A stretch of DNA of 64,000 nt from Sphingobacterium corticibacterium (GTDB lineage: Bacteria; Bacteroidota; Bacteroidia; Sphingobacteriales; Sphingobacteriaceae), in contig NZ_SGIT01000002.1 of NCBI RefSeq assembly GCF_004208525.1, forward strand, positions 930,001 through 994,000, written 5' to 3'. A program made the translations under genes and the position numbers. The first letter of the stretch is position 1; each line of letters begins with the position of its first letter. Below are positions 17,456 through 27,615 of this stretch, piece by piece. Under the pieces are notes generated by a model that saw nothing but the letters and a program-made list of their open reading frames with translations, was not told the DNA's origin and made no database searches.

Positions 17456-17606
17456 CCTTTTTATCCTCTTCAATCAAATACTTTATCTTTTAATAACACC
17501 CTGTTAACATAACGCTAACACAACACCCCTAATATTGCATCTGATTTCTAAAACAATCATTTTGCAATCATGTTATTACGATCAAGTCCACCAAACACAC
17601 TACAAA

Positions 17607-17692
17607 ACTTTCGTTTAGCTACGGTTAACAACCATTTATTTACGTTTTTCTTGTTTGAATAGCTTTTTATGTTTAACATTGTATGCGTAACC
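17607..17692 (+). promoter_or_regulatory. Upstream regulatory block, copy A (first SusC gene)
   Basis: This 86-bp stretch aligns without any gap to 22573-22658, 65 of 86 bases being identical by my count. Three cores stand out: ACTTTCGTTT, ACCATTTATTTACGTTTT, and TTTTTATGTTTAACATTGTA, which has a TAnnTTT-type -7 element (TATGTTTA). The two variable stretches between the cores have the same lengths in both copies. This implies a promoter with upstream protein sites on a fixed helical phase. It lies 46 bp before the SusC start, giving a short leader. The rest of the 374-bp gap (17365-17738) holds only the terminator above and AT-rich sequence. Confidence 0.7.
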
Positions 17693-17738
17693 CTAGTTTT
17701 ATAAACTTTATCAGAAACAATAAAAAACACATCTATTG

Positions 17739-20700
17739 ATGAAAACTTTACCCTATCCAAAAGAAAGACGCGGCTATCTAGCTTCTACAAGAAGTTCTAT
17801 GCTAAAGCTATCCGCGATCTTGTTATTCGCCCCGATTGGATCGGCGGGCGCAAATAATATCGAGCGAACATACATTAGTCAACAAAGCCAAGAACAAGTG
17901 TCGGTTCAGGGAACAGTTCGCGATCGAGAAACGGGTTCGCCACTATCTGGTGTGACCATCTCCAGCCAGGGAAGATCGTTAGGCGCGACGAACGAGTCGG
18001 GTGCTTTCTCTATCCAAGTAAACCGAGGAGTGAATGTTACTTTTGCGTTAATCGGGTATAATTCCCACACTGAACAGATCAATAATGGGGGGACACGAAC
18101 AATACAGTTAACTACCAGCTCACGCGAAGTAGAAGAAGTGGTGGTAACGGCACTCGGTATTGAACGGGAGGCCAAAGGTTTGGGGTATGCAATATCGTCT
18201 ATCAAAGGAGATGAACTGACAAATGCGGTCAGTAACAATTGGAGTGACGGATTGAAAGGAAAAGTAGCTGGATTAAATCTAACACAGGCTAGTTCCGGAC
18301 CGATCAATTCCACACGTATTAATTTGAGAGGCGATCGCTCACTGTCGGGGAATAACGAGGCAATGATCGTCATCGACGGTATCCCAATGGTTAACGGACA
18401 ATTGAGTTCAGGCGTTAGCGATGCCTATGGTGTAGGGGGTGCCGATGTTCCAATCGATTTCGGCAACGGCCTAAGTGATATAAACCCCGATGATATCGAG
18501 TCCGTCTCGGTCCTAAAGGGAGCTGCTGCGACGGCGCTATATGGAAGTCGGGCTGCCAATGGAGCATTGATCATAACGACGAAATCAGGTAAAACAAAAA
18601 AAGGACTAGGTATTAGCGTCAATTCAAACACAAGTTTTAATGATGTTTTGCGTTGGCCTGAATTTCAATACGAATATGGACAGGGCACAAACCAGCGAAA
18701 TGCCGATGGCGAATTATTCTACTCTTTCCAACCATCGGAAGACGGTCCTAACACCGGGAGTACTTCCAGTGCTTTCGGACCGAAATTCGCAGGTCAATCA
18801 TACTACCAATACGACCCTGCAACAGGTGAACAATCCGCCACTCGATTACCGTGGATACCGTACAAAGATAATATCAAAGGATTTTGGAGAACAGGGTTCA
18901 CTGCGATGAACAGTGTCGCCATAGAAGCGGGAACAGACAAATATACCGGAAGATTTTCTTTAGGACACACAAAAAATGAATGGATTATGCCGAATACAGG
19001 GTTCGAGCGTATCGTTGTATCGGCCAACAATCGGTTTGAAGTAACGGAAAAGTTATCGGTATCATCTCGAATATCTTATACGAATAAGTTCAGCGACAAT
19101 CTACCCGCAACAGGCTATAACAATCAGTCGATTTCCTATTTCATGATCTTCCAAAACCCAAATATCGACCTCGACGTATATAGACCCAGATGGCAGCCTG
19201 GGCAGGAATATATCCAGCAGATACATCCCTTTAGCTCTTTTATCGATAACCCTTTCATTATTGCCAATGAGATGACCAATGGTTTAAAAAACCATAATAT
19301 TGAAGGGAATGTGCAATTGAATTATCAATTCAATGACAAATGGGATGCCATGATCCGCTCGGGACTAAACTACCGACAAGACTTCCGGGATAATAAACGC
19401 CCGTGGAGTACTGCGCAATATACACAAGGCATGTATAAAGAACAAGATGCGATGTGGATGGAACACAACACAGACTTCTTGGTCAATTATAACGAACAGT
19501 TGAGTGACAGGATTAAAATGACACTTGGTGCGGGGGGAAATATACGGAAAGAAGAAGGTCGGTCAAAAAGCGTTACTGCAGACGGGTTAATGTTGCCTAA
19601 CATATTCAAGCTCTCCAATGCATTAAACAATTTATATGTGGAACACAACAAATTGGAAAAGCAAGTGAACGGTTTATATGGATTAGCAAACTTCTCTTTC
19701 GACGACAAGATATTTGTTGACCTCACCGCCAGAAACGACTGGACGTCCACCCTTCCCAAAGGCAACAATTCCTATTTTTATCCCTCTATTAGCTCTAGCT
19801 TTATTTTGTCCGATATTTTCACTTTGCCCAAAGCGGTTTCTTTCGCAAAACTCCGATTGTCATATGCGCAAGTCGGAAATGACACCGATCCATACCAACT
19901 TTACAAAGTATATACGCAAAGTGTATTCCCCGGATCGGTTACACCTCCGGGTACGAGAAATAACGCGGAACTAAAACCAGAAACTTCCAACTCTTTTGAA
20001 TCGGGAATTAACTTTTCTTTGTTCAATAACCGGTTGACGACAGACGTCAATTATTATTATAACACAACAAACAATCAAGTGTTACGCGTTCCGGTTGATA
20101 TCACGACCGGCTATAGCTTTGCTTTTATAAACGGAGGAAAGGTCAGAAACGATGGAGTTGAAATTATGTTGACCGGCCATCCCGTGCGCGGTGATTTCAG
20201 CTGGACGCCTACTATCACCTGGGCAAAGAACAACAACAAGATATTGGAACTAAGTGATGAAATCGAAGGTCAACAGCAGATTATTATGACTAGCGGAACT
20301 GCATCAATAGTGGCAGTCGAAGGAGGCACAACCGGCGACATCTGGGGAGCTGGCCTAGTCAAAAATGAGGACGGCCAAGTCATTTATGATGCTAATACAG
20401 GGCATTCGTTAAGATCCCCAATAAAATATATCGGGAACGCCTATCCAGCTTGGCGCGGCGGATTCCATAATGAGTTTCGCTACAAAAACTACATGCTTAG
20501 TGCTTTAGTTGACGGTCAATATGGCGGTATCATATACTCGCAAACACACCATAAAATGACGGAACAGGGCAAGTTGCAACATACCTTAAAAGGGCGTGAC
20601 GAAGGCTTTATCATTGGTGACGGCGTTATCCAAAATGCGGATGGCAGTTATTCACCAAATACCAAGGAAGTGCCCGTACAATCCTATTATGCTGATTATT

Positions 20701-20981
20701 ACCGTAGGGCAAATATTGAGACAAACAGCTTGGATGCTTCTTATCTGAAACTACGTGAGGTTCGTCTACAGTATACTTTCCCGCGTGAGGTTACCGAGCG
20801 CATGCGTTTATCCGGTTTATCTGTCGCACTTTACGGTCGGGATCTTTTGCTGATATCGAAGTTTCCTATATTTGACCCGGAGACAGCGGCTCTTAACGGA
20901 TCTACCATTATGCCTGGTGTGGAAATGGGACAGCTTCCCACCCCCCGTACCTTTGGTTTTAATCTAAATTTGACGCTATAA
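17739..20981 (+). CDS. SusC-like TonB-dependent outer-membrane transporter (first of a paralogous pair)
   Basis: The start is ATG 17739; an in-frame TTG three bases earlier is not needed. The 1080-residue protein has an unusually long basic N-region (MKTLPYPKERRGYLASTRSS) before the hydrophobic segment ending GSAGANN. A carboxypeptidase-like beta-sandwich follows at about 54-125, a TonB-box-like motif EVEEVVVTALG at about 130-140, and a plug with NEAMIVIDGIPM at about 205-216. A 22-strand-type barrel ends in RTFGFNLNLTL. It imports bound ligand across the outer membrane with its SusD partner 31 bp downstream, driven by TonB/ExbBD. It is paralogous throughout to the receptor at 22859, sharing N-terminal extension, plug and C-terminus. 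The substrate is unknown. Confidence 0.93.
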   Translation: MKTLPYPKERRGYLASTRSSMLKLSAILLFAPIGSAGANNIERTYISQQSQEQVSVQGTVRDRETGSPLSGVTISSQGRSLGATNESGAFSIQVNRGVNVTFALIGYNSHTEQINNGGTRTIQLTTSSREVEEVVVTALGIEREAKGLGYAISSIKGDELTNAVSNNWSDGLKGKVAGLNLTQASSGPINSTRINLRGDRSLSGNNEAMIVIDGIPMVNGQLSSGVSDAYGVGGADVPIDFGNGLSDINPDDIESVSVLKGAAATALYGSRAANGALIITTKSGKTKKGLGISVNSNTSFNDVLRWPEFQYEYGQGTNQRNADGELFYSFQPSEDGPNTGSTSSAFGPKFAGQSYYQYDPATGEQSATRLPWIPYKDNIKGFWRTGFTAMNSVAIEAGTDKYTGRFSLGHTKNEWIMPNTGFERIVVSANNRFEVTEKLSVSSRISYTNKFSDNLPATGYNNQSISYFMIFQNPNIDLDVYRPRWQPGQEYIQQIHPFSSFIDNPFIIANEMTNGLKNHNIEGNVQLNYQFNDKWDAMIRSGLNYRQDFRDNKRPWSTAQYTQGMYKEQDAMWMEHNTDFLVNYNEQLSDRIKMTLGAGGNIRKEEGRSKSVTADGLMLPNIFKLSNALNNLYVEHNKLEKQVNGLYGLANFSFDDKIFVDLTARNDWTSTLPKGNNSYFYPSISSSFILSDIFTLPKAVSFAKLRLSYAQVGNDTDPYQLYKVYTQSVFPGSVTPPGTRNNAELKPETSNSFESGINFSLFNNRLTTDVNYYYNTTNNQVLRVPVDITTGYSFAFINGGKVRNDGVEIMLTGHPVRGDFSWTPTITWAKNNNKILELSDEIEGQQQIIMTSGTASIVAVEGGTTGDIWGAGLVKNEDGQVIYDANTGHSLRSPIKYIGNAYPAWRGGFHNEFRYKNYMLSALVDGQYGGIIYSQTHHKMTEQGKLQHTLKGRDEGFIIGDGVIQNADGSYSPNTKEVPVQSYYADYYRRANIETNSLDASYLKLREVRLQYTFPREVTERMRLSGLSVALYGRDLLLISKFPIFDPETAALNGSTIMPGVEMGQLPTPRTFGFNLNLTL

Positions 20982-21012
20982 TTATGCACCATAGCATTTA
21001 AACGTATACATC

Positions 21013-22503
21013 ATGAAAAATACTATCCATACTTATATTCTTCCGGCTATCCTAAGCGCGACCCTGATAACAACGTCCTGTAGCCATTTCGAAGAAATGA
21101 ATATAGACCCCAACAATATAGACGTTGTTGTCCCCAACAGCTTAATGAACCCATTGTTGTACGACATGGGTACCTTTAGCAGCAATCGGAACTACGACTT
21201 CACTTGGCAGCTTATGCAGGTTGGCTTCCCCTATCCAGCAACCGCAACAGGTGTTCACCGCTACGACATTACACCGACAGCAGGAAACGGCACATGGAAC
21301 AAAGGCTACACCTGGCTCCGCAGCATCAGCGAAATGGAGGAGGCTGCTATTAACAAAGAACAACCCATCTACCTAGCTGTTGCCAAAACACTAAAAGCCT
21401 ACAGCGCAGGTATGCTAACGGATGCTTTCGGAGATATGCCATTCGGCGAAGCGATCAAATTAGACGAAGGAATTTCTACGCCTAAGTTTGATGAACAGCA
21501 AGAGATATACCGGGTACTGATCGAAGGCCTGGAAGAAGCAAACAGCATTTACGCTTCCACGGATAGCGAAATGTCAGGTGGCGACATTTTGTTTGGTAAC
21601 AGCGGAGCCAATAATGAGAATATTAGCCCTAAAGAAAAATGGAGAAAGTTCAACAATTCCTTATTGATGCGTCTGCTTTTACGTACAAGCAAAAGAACAG
21701 AAATCGATAGTTACAACCGATTAAAGGAAATTATGGACGCTCCAGACAGGTATCCTGTATTCAACAGCAACGCAGAAGCTGCGATATTGAAAATCAGCGG
21801 CTTGAGCCCTTTTAATTATGCTTGGAACAGACGTCAAGATTATACGCTAACCATAACAAAGGCGGAGTTCTTTGTAGATATGTTGAACGATTATGAAGAC
21901 CCCAGAAGACCCTTCTTTATGAGTGAAGCCAATTCTATTCCTCCCGGAACAAATCTTGGGTACAAAGGAATCCCGGCCGCTCATGATCCTGCGGCTACAT
22001 TCAATTTTACGCCCAGTATTCCCAATCCAGATCTCATGATTCCTCAAAACTTGGGAACCGTCATCCATGAAATTATTATGCCTTATGCTGAAGTAGAGTT
22101 TATAAAAAGTGAAGTGTATCTTCACTTCGGGGATTTGGAGAATGCGGAGGAAGCGTATAAAAAAGGCACCATAGCCGGCATTACCCAATGGGTAGGCATA
22201 TCGTCTCCGGGTGAAACCTATTTCGATAATCCGCTCACGGCATTTAATGGCACTTTAGAACGCATTATGAACCAGAAATATCTTGCGCTGTATATGTGTG
22301 ATTATCAGCAATGGTTTGAATATCGGAGGACAGGATTTCCAGTACTTCCAAAAACGGAGCACATGCTGCATGGGGGTGAAATGCCTAAACGGTTTATGTA
22401 CCACGACAGGCTATCGATAACTAATCCCGAAAACTACAAAATCGCGTCTGATAAGCTAGAGCACGGAGATTCTCCGCTTTCAAGAGTTTGGTGGGAAAAA
22501 TAA
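21013..22503 (+). CDS. SusD/RagB-like surface lipoprotein (partner of first SusC)
   Basis: The 496-residue lipoprotein has a signal segment ending LITTSC (Cys about 23). The mature start HFEEMNIDPNN is typical of the SusD-like subgroup with a short N-terminal asparagine-rich motif. Helical TPR-like segments follow (LAVAKTLKAYSAGMLTDAFG, with GDMPFGEA), and near the end the SusD motif EYRRTGFPVL. It caps the SusC barrel and captures ligand at the cell surface. It follows SusC by 31 bp and is closed by a terminator at 22520-22562, so this pair forms its own transcription unit. It is paralogous to the SusD at 26123. Confidence 0.92.
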   Translation: MKNTIHTYILPAILSATLITTSCSHFEEMNIDPNNIDVVVPNSLMNPLLYDMGTFSSNRNYDFTWQLMQVGFPYPATATGVHRYDITPTAGNGTWNKGYTWLRSISEMEEAAINKEQPIYLAVAKTLKAYSAGMLTDAFGDMPFGEAIKLDEGISTPKFDEQQEIYRVLIEGLEEANSIYASTDSEMSGGDILFGNSGANNENISPKEKWRKFNNSLLMRLLLRTSKRTEIDSYNRLKEIMDAPDRYPVFNSNAEAAILKISGLSPFNYAWNRRQDYTLTITKAEFFVDMLNDYEDPRRPFFMSEANSIPPGTNLGYKGIPAAHDPAATFNFTPSIPNPDLMIPQNLGTVIHEIIMPYAEVEFIKSEVYLHFGDLENAEEAYKKGTIAGITQWVGISSPGETYFDNPLTAFNGTLERIMNQKYLALYMCDYQQWFEYRRTGFPVLPKTEHMLHGGEMPKRFMYHDRLSITNPENYKIASDKLEHGDSPLSRVWWEK

Positions 22504-22519
22504 AATAGCTATAGGATAA

Positions 22520-22562
22520 GAAAAAAAGAGGAGCGGGGCACTGTTACCCCCTCCTCTTTTTT
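22520..22562 (+). terminator. Rho-independent terminator after first SusCD pair
   Basis: AAAAAAGAGGAGCGGGG pairs with ACCCCCTCCTCTTTTTT with a near-complete stem (one internal mismatch) across the loop CACTGTT, and the 3' arm itself supplies the T run. It begins 17 bp after the SusD stop. Confidence 0.85.
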
Positions 22563-22572
22563 ACATACCACA

Positions 22573-22658
22573 ACTTTCGTTTTGATTCGATTTTTTACCA
22601 TTTATTTACGTTTTGTTTGCGCGTATAAATTTTTATATTTAATATTGTAGGGGCAACC
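22573..22658 (+). promoter_or_regulatory. Upstream regulatory block, copy B (second SusC gene)
   Basis: Gapless counterpart of 17607-17692, with the same three cores (ACTTTCGTTT, ACCATTTATTTACGTTTT, TTTTTATATTTAATATTGTA) at identical spacing. The putative -7 is TATATTTA at 22634-22641, with TTTTG at 22611-22615 lying 18 bp before it. Here the start codon is 200 bp further on, so the transcript would carry a long AT-rich leader (22659-22858) in which I see no riboswitch fold. AAGGAG at 22731 has no start codon nearby. Confidence 0.7.
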
Positions 22659-22858
22659 AATACGATTTAAAACTACATATTGAAACACAACAAACAAACT
22701 ACTATAGGGGAACACCCAAAATAAACTATAAAGGAGAAAATAGGCAGATTAATAACAAAGCACAAAAACTTTCACAAAGCTTCGTTTAAAAAAATTAGAC
22801 AAACAACTAAACACGAACTAACATAATCTAAGTCTAGATAAATTATTAAAACAACAAT

Positions 22859-25800
22859 ATGATGAGAACTTTACTCTATCAAAGAGCCAACCGTCGTCAT
22901 ATAATTTCAAAGAGAAGTTATATGTTGCAGTTGTCTGCGTTCTTATTATTTGCTCCCCTAGCATCGACAGGAGCGAATAACATTGAACCAACACACATCA
23001 GTTATGAGCACCAAGAACAAGTGACCCTACAAGGAAGGGTATTCGATGCCGACAGTGGCGATCCTATTCCTGCTGTAACCATAACAAGCCAGGGAAGAAC
23101 GTTAGGAACAACCGATGCTTCTGGAAATTTCTCCATCAGAGTGACGCGGGACAACGAAGTAACATTTTCCATTATCGGATACACTGCCTATACCCAACGG
23201 ATCACGATTGGCGGCGAGATTAAAGTTCATCTGACTACCAGTACACAAGAGGTAGAAGAAGTTGTAGTAACAGCATTGGGGATTAAAAGAGAACAAAAAG
23301 CATTGGGTTATTCAACAACCACCGTATCGGGTGAAGCGTTAACAGAAGCTATATCCAACAACTGGTCAGACGCCTTGGTTGGTAAAGTGGCAGGTCTTAA
23401 TATTACAAAGTCAAATGGAGGACCACTTGGATCTAATGAGATTATTCTTCGGGGGGAGACCTCTCTGTCAGGTGATAACGGAGCCCTTATCGTGATTGAT
23501 GGCATCGTGATGGAAGCGGGCAGAACAATGACTTCCAGTGGGAGTGGAAACTACATTAGTTCCGACGCACCGGTAGATTTCGGATCCTCCTTATCCGATC
23601 TAAACCCAGACGATATAGAATCGGTTTCTGTACTTAAAGGACCCGCTGCTGCTGCGTTGTATGGTTACCGTGGGGCTAACGGCGCTTTGATTATCACGAC
23701 CAAAACTGGACGTAAAGGTGGTGGTTTCGGAGTCTCCATCAATTCCAATACCGCTATGGGAACCATCAATCGATGGCCAGATTATCAATATGAATACGGA
23801 CAAGGTAATGACGGACAGGATTTATATTATTCATATGGACAAACCGAAGACGGTGCCAGCACACTTAGTACTTCTTCCGCTTGGGGGCCAAAATTTAATG
23901 GACAAATGTATTATCAATATAATCCCGACTATTATAGGTTAGTTCCACCCGAACGTACCTTGTGGAGAGCTTACGAGAATAACCGAAAGTATTTTTTCAA
24001 ACCGGAAGTAACTTCTACAAACAACATTAGTCTTTCCGGTTCTACAGATAAAACAGATGCTCGTTTCTCTTATACCAACGTATATAACACTTGGATAATT
24101 CCAAACATGGGCTACCGGAGAAATTCCGTGTCGGCGAACTTGAGCAACAAGCTGACGGATAAACTCACATTGGCTACCAAGATTAACTATAATCACCGGG
24201 GATCAGATAACTTACCAAATACTGGCTACAACAACCAGACTTATATGTATTTCATCCGAGGATTGACACCCAATATGAATCCGAAATACTTCGACGACAA
24301 CTGGCGGCCCAATAGATATGGTATCGAGCAGACAACACCTTATTCCAACCTGTTGGACAATCCAAAAACCATGTCGTATGATATGCTCAACTCACAAGAT
24401 AAGAATCACGTTATCGGTAATTTTCAGGCAGATTATAAATTTAACGACGAGCTAAACTTGATGGTCAGGGCTGGGCTGGATTTTTCGTATGACCAACGCT
24501 CGCAGGCTCGACCTTTTGACACGTATAACTTTTCACAAGGTTATTATCGGGAGCAGGGGGTTTACAGTCAGGAAAGCAATGCTGACTTCTTGTTGACCTA
24601 TAACAATGTCAGACACAGCGACTTTAAATTCGGGGGAAGCGTCGGTGGTGCACTGATGATGAATACTTACGACAGAGAAGATGCTTGGACAAATCAACTT
24701 AACACACCAAACGAATACAGTTTCGCAAACTCAGCTATCGCCTTACTATACGATCCCTATTATCAGCAGTATGCTGTAAACAGTATCTACGCATTAGGTA
24801 CTTTTAGTTACAAAGACACTTATTTTATTGATGCGACATCACGTTTAGACTGGGCTAGTACATTGGCTTCGCCAAAGAAAAAAACGTTACTCCCGTTTTT
24901 CTACCCTTCGATTAATGCAAGCGTGCTGTTATCAGAGGCGTTCGAATTGCCGGAAGAAATCAGTTTTTGGAAATTGCGTTTGAGTGCTGCGAGTGTAGGC
25001 AGGGCCGGTAAACGACCCTATTTGAACCGTTATACGTACAGCAGACAGACAGCTTTCCCTGGCGGAGCAGCAAATCCTACACGGATTCCAGATGAAGATC
25101 TAACATTTGAGAGAAAAATATCTTATGAACTCGGAACGGATTTCCGGATGCTCAGAAATCGGGTAAGGTTTGATGTAACAGTGTACAAAGCCATTGATAT
25201 AGATCAGATCCTAGAAACACCTATTGACCCGTCCAGCGGGTACCGAACCCAAATTATTAATGCGGGCAAAGTAAGCAGCCGCGGTCTAGAAATCGAAACA
25301 GAAGCAGAAATACTAAAAAATAGTGATGGGTTAGGCTGGTCTTTATATGGAAATTATACGGCTTACGATACGAAAGTAGAAGAGATTCCAATTCAAGATG
25401 ATGCCACATCGTTAGTTTTATCCACTATCTTCGGAAGCCGAGGAACAGTGGAAGCCCGAATTGGCGGACGCTTCGGTGACCTTTACGGACTAGGCTATCT
25501 CCGTAACACGGATGGTGCCATTATTTATAGTGGTGGTGTGCCTCAATATACAGAAGATCTGATCTACATCGGCAATCCCAACCCGACACAGAAGTTTGGT
25601 ATCGGCAGTAGATTCAGCTATAAAAATTTCCGCCTGAACGTACTATTTGACGGCCAGTTTGGCGGAAAAGCATATTCATTAACCCATGCTGTACTGATGG
25701 AAGAGGGAAAATTGAAAAAAACTATCCCTGGCCGCTATAACGGCATTATTGGAAACGGTGTAGTACAAAATGCAGATGGAACTTTCAGCCCAAATACCGA

Positions 25801-26116
25801 AATAGCACAAGCGTCAACGTATTATCGGGCACATTTTAACCGGGATAATATCGAAGCCAATACATTCTCGACCGATTTCATCAAGCTTCGGGAATTACGC
25901 TTGGATTATACCTTGCCCAAATCGTTCTTGAGTCGTTTCAAAACTGAGCGGGCAACTATTGGTTTATACGGACGCGATCTTTTCGTATTCAGTAATTGGC
26001 CAGCTTTCGATCCGGAATTTGGCTCGCTGAACGCCAGCGGTATAGAAAAAGGAGCAGAAATTGCCCAGTTCCCGTCGACAAGAACTTTTGGTATTAATGT
26101 ATCACTTGGATTTTAA
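22859..26116 (+). CDS. SusC-like TonB-dependent outer-membrane transporter (second of the pair)
   Basis: The 1085-residue receptor starts with two adjacent ATG codons (22859 and 22862). It has the same long basic N-region and hydrophobic segment as its paralogue (SYMLQLSAFLLFAPLASTGA). A carboxypeptidase-like domain lies at about 55-126, EVEEVVVTALG at about 131-141, plug motif ALIVIDGIVM, and C-terminus RTFGINVSLGF. Within the plug, the two proteins share LSDLNPDDIESVSVLKG almost exactly. It forms the channel partner of the SusD starting 6 bp after its stop. The pair heads a run of DUF5689 and phosphoesterase genes, which hints that its ligand carries phosphate esters. Confidence 0.93.
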   Translation: MMRTLLYQRANRRHIISKRSYMLQLSAFLLFAPLASTGANNIEPTHISYEHQEQVTLQGRVFDADSGDPIPAVTITSQGRTLGTTDASGNFSIRVTRDNEVTFSIIGYTAYTQRITIGGEIKVHLTTSTQEVEEVVVTALGIKREQKALGYSTTTVSGEALTEAISNNWSDALVGKVAGLNITKSNGGPLGSNEIILRGETSLSGDNGALIVIDGIVMEAGRTMTSSGSGNYISSDAPVDFGSSLSDLNPDDIESVSVLKGPAAAALYGYRGANGALIITTKTGRKGGGFGVSINSNTAMGTINRWPDYQYEYGQGNDGQDLYYSYGQTEDGASTLSTSSAWGPKFNGQMYYQYNPDYYRLVPPERTLWRAYENNRKYFFKPEVTSTNNISLSGSTDKTDARFSYTNVYNTWIIPNMGYRRNSVSANLSNKLTDKLTLATKINYNHRGSDNLPNTGYNNQTYMYFIRGLTPNMNPKYFDDNWRPNRYGIEQTTPYSNLLDNPKTMSYDMLNSQDKNHVIGNFQADYKFNDELNLMVRAGLDFSYDQRSQARPFDTYNFSQGYYREQGVYSQESNADFLLTYNNVRHSDFKFGGSVGGALMMNTYDREDAWTNQLNTPNEYSFANSAIALLYDPYYQQYAVNSIYALGTFSYKDTYFIDATSRLDWASTLASPKKKTLLPFFYPSINASVLLSEAFELPEEISFWKLRLSAASVGRAGKRPYLNRYTYSRQTAFPGGAANPTRIPDEDLTFERKISYELGTDFRMLRNRVRFDVTVYKAIDIDQILETPIDPSSGYRTQIINAGKVSSRGLEIETEAEILKNSDGLGWSLYGNYTAYDTKVEEIPIQDDATSLVLSTIFGSRGTVEARIGGRFGDLYGLGYLRNTDGAIIYSGGVPQYTEDLIYIGNPNPTQKFGIGSRFSYKNFRLNVLFDGQFGGKAYSLTHAVLMEEGKLKKTIPGRYNGIIGNGVVQNADGTFSPNTEIAQASTYYRAHFNRDNIEANTFSTDFIKLRELRLDYTLPKSFLSRFKTERATIGLYGRDLFVFSNWPAFDPEFGSLNASGIEKGAEIAQFPSTRTFGINVSLGF

Positions 26117-26122
26117 GACATT

Positions 26123-27598
26123 ATGAAAACAAGATTAAAATCAATTATATTAATGGCAACCTTAGCACTCGGAGGACTAAGTAGCTGTCAGGATTTCGTA
26201 GAAATTAACACCAATCCCAACGAGTCCGCAACAGCGGCTCCGCAAAGTTTATTAGGGCCTGCCGTGTATAAAGTAATCACGGCCAATATCAACCGAAATC
26301 TACGGATAAACAACGAGTTCACACAGGTTACCGTTACCACCAATGACAACCTGGAGTTCCACCGTTATCTTGTCCGTCCGTCGGAAAGCGAATACATGTG
26401 GCGAAGCTGGTATGTAGAACTGACCAACATTAAAGATATATATAAAAGTGCTGGTGAGCAGCAGCAGGCCGGTTACCAAATATATCAAGGTATCTCCCTG
26501 GTATTGGAAGCCTGGGTTTATTCCTTGCTGACCGATATGTTTGGCGATATTCCATATTACGAGAGCAACAAAGGCTATACAGACGGGAATACAAGCCCGG
26601 CTTTTGAAAGACAACAGGAAATATATAAGAATTTGTTTTTGAAATTAGAACAAGCTAACCAGCTATTGAATACTACCAATGATATCGCGGGTGATAAGGC
26701 TGCATTAGATCCTATTTTCAACACTGATCCCGAAAAATGGCGAAAATTCGGAAATTCCTTATATCTGAGACTGCTCCTTAGAGTCGCGCATAAACCAGAA
26801 TTGAATGCTATAACAAAAATCAAGGAAATAGTGGACATCAAACCGTCAGAATATCCAATTATGGAGAGCAATGATGATTCAGCTGTTCTGCGTTTCACGA
26901 ATCAGCAACCCTACTTCAATCCTTATTTCAACGCCCGAGAGATTGATTTTAACGGCAATAAAGGTTATTCTGATTTCTTTATTAACAATTTAGTCGCAAT
27001 GGGGGATCCGCGCCTTAAAATATGGGCAACAGAAGCTACATTAGGAGTTTACTCCGGTATGCAATCAGGCTATCAAGAAGGGTCTGTACCCGAGCGCGGC
27101 TCTACACTGCACAAAAATCTGATGACCGACCCACGCTTGGGGAACATCATGAACTATGCGGAACTACAATTCATTTTGGCAGAATGTGCATTGCGCAATT
27201 ATGTGAATCAAGATGCCGAAGTCGCATATAACGATGGTATCAATGCTTCCATGGTCTTTTGGGATCAAACTATTGGTGACGAATACTTTGACAACCCTTT
27301 AGTTAGCTTCTCATCGACTGATAGCAATAACGATAAGTTAGGTAAAGTACATTTGCAAAAATATTTTGCAATGCTATTTACTGATTTCCAGCAGTGGTAT
27401 GAGTACCGTCGGACGGGGTTATTGGATTTTAGCGATTATATCGGTGGCGGTGTGCAAAATGATGGTAAAATGCCCGTCCGGCTAAACTACCCGTTAATTA
27501 CACAATCCTTAAATACGGCAAACTATAAAGCGGCCGTGGAGCGTCTGGGGGGTGATAATCTAAATGGATTAATGTGGTGGCAACCCAACCTGTTTTAA
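26123..27598 (+). CDS. SusD/RagB-like surface lipoprotein (partner of second SusC)
   Basis: The 491-residue lipoprotein has lipobox LSSC (Cys about 22), then QDFVEINTNPNESATAAPQS, the characteristic SusD-like N-terminus. Further SusD features are GISLVLEAWVYSLLTDMFGD, EKWRKFGNSLYLRLLLRVAH and QQWYEYRRTGLLDF. It begins 6 bp after the second SusC, giving a standard C-D pair. Unlike the first pair it has no terminator directly after it: the DUF5689-like gene starts 17 bp later. Substrate binding residues cannot be identified by eye. Confidence 0.92.
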   Translation: MKTRLKSIILMATLALGGLSSCQDFVEINTNPNESATAAPQSLLGPAVYKVITANINRNLRINNEFTQVTVTTNDNLEFHRYLVRPSESEYMWRSWYVELTNIKDIYKSAGEQQQAGYQIYQGISLVLEAWVYSLLTDMFGDIPYYESNKGYTDGNTSPAFERQQEIYKNLFLKLEQANQLLNTTNDIAGDKAALDPIFNTDPEKWRKFGNSLYLRLLLRVAHKPELNAITKIKEIVDIKPSEYPIMESNDDSAVLRFTNQQPYFNPYFNAREIDFNGNKGYSDFFINNLVAMGDPRLKIWATEATLGVYSGMQSGYQEGSVPERGSTLHKNLMTDPRLGNIMNYAELQFILAECALRNYVNQDAEVAYNDGINASMVFWDQTIGDEYFDNPLVSFSSTDSNNDKLGKVHLQKYFAMLFTDFQQWYEYRRTGLLDFSDYIGGGVQNDGKMPVRLNYPLITQSLNTANYKAAVERLGGDNLNGLMWWQPNLF

Positions 27599-27615
27599 AC
27601 CAAAAAACGATTCAG

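Noticed and set aside
17736..17738. TTG start three bases before the first SusC ATG
   Set aside because: ATG directly follows and needs no alternative start.
22731..22736. AAGGAG resembling a ribosome binding site in the second SusC leader
   Set aside because: No start codon lies at a usable distance and no small frame follows.
27574..27615. Start at 27574 for the DUF5689-like gene
   Set aside because: It would overlap SusD and put 14 residues before the signal peptide; ATG 27616 is better.
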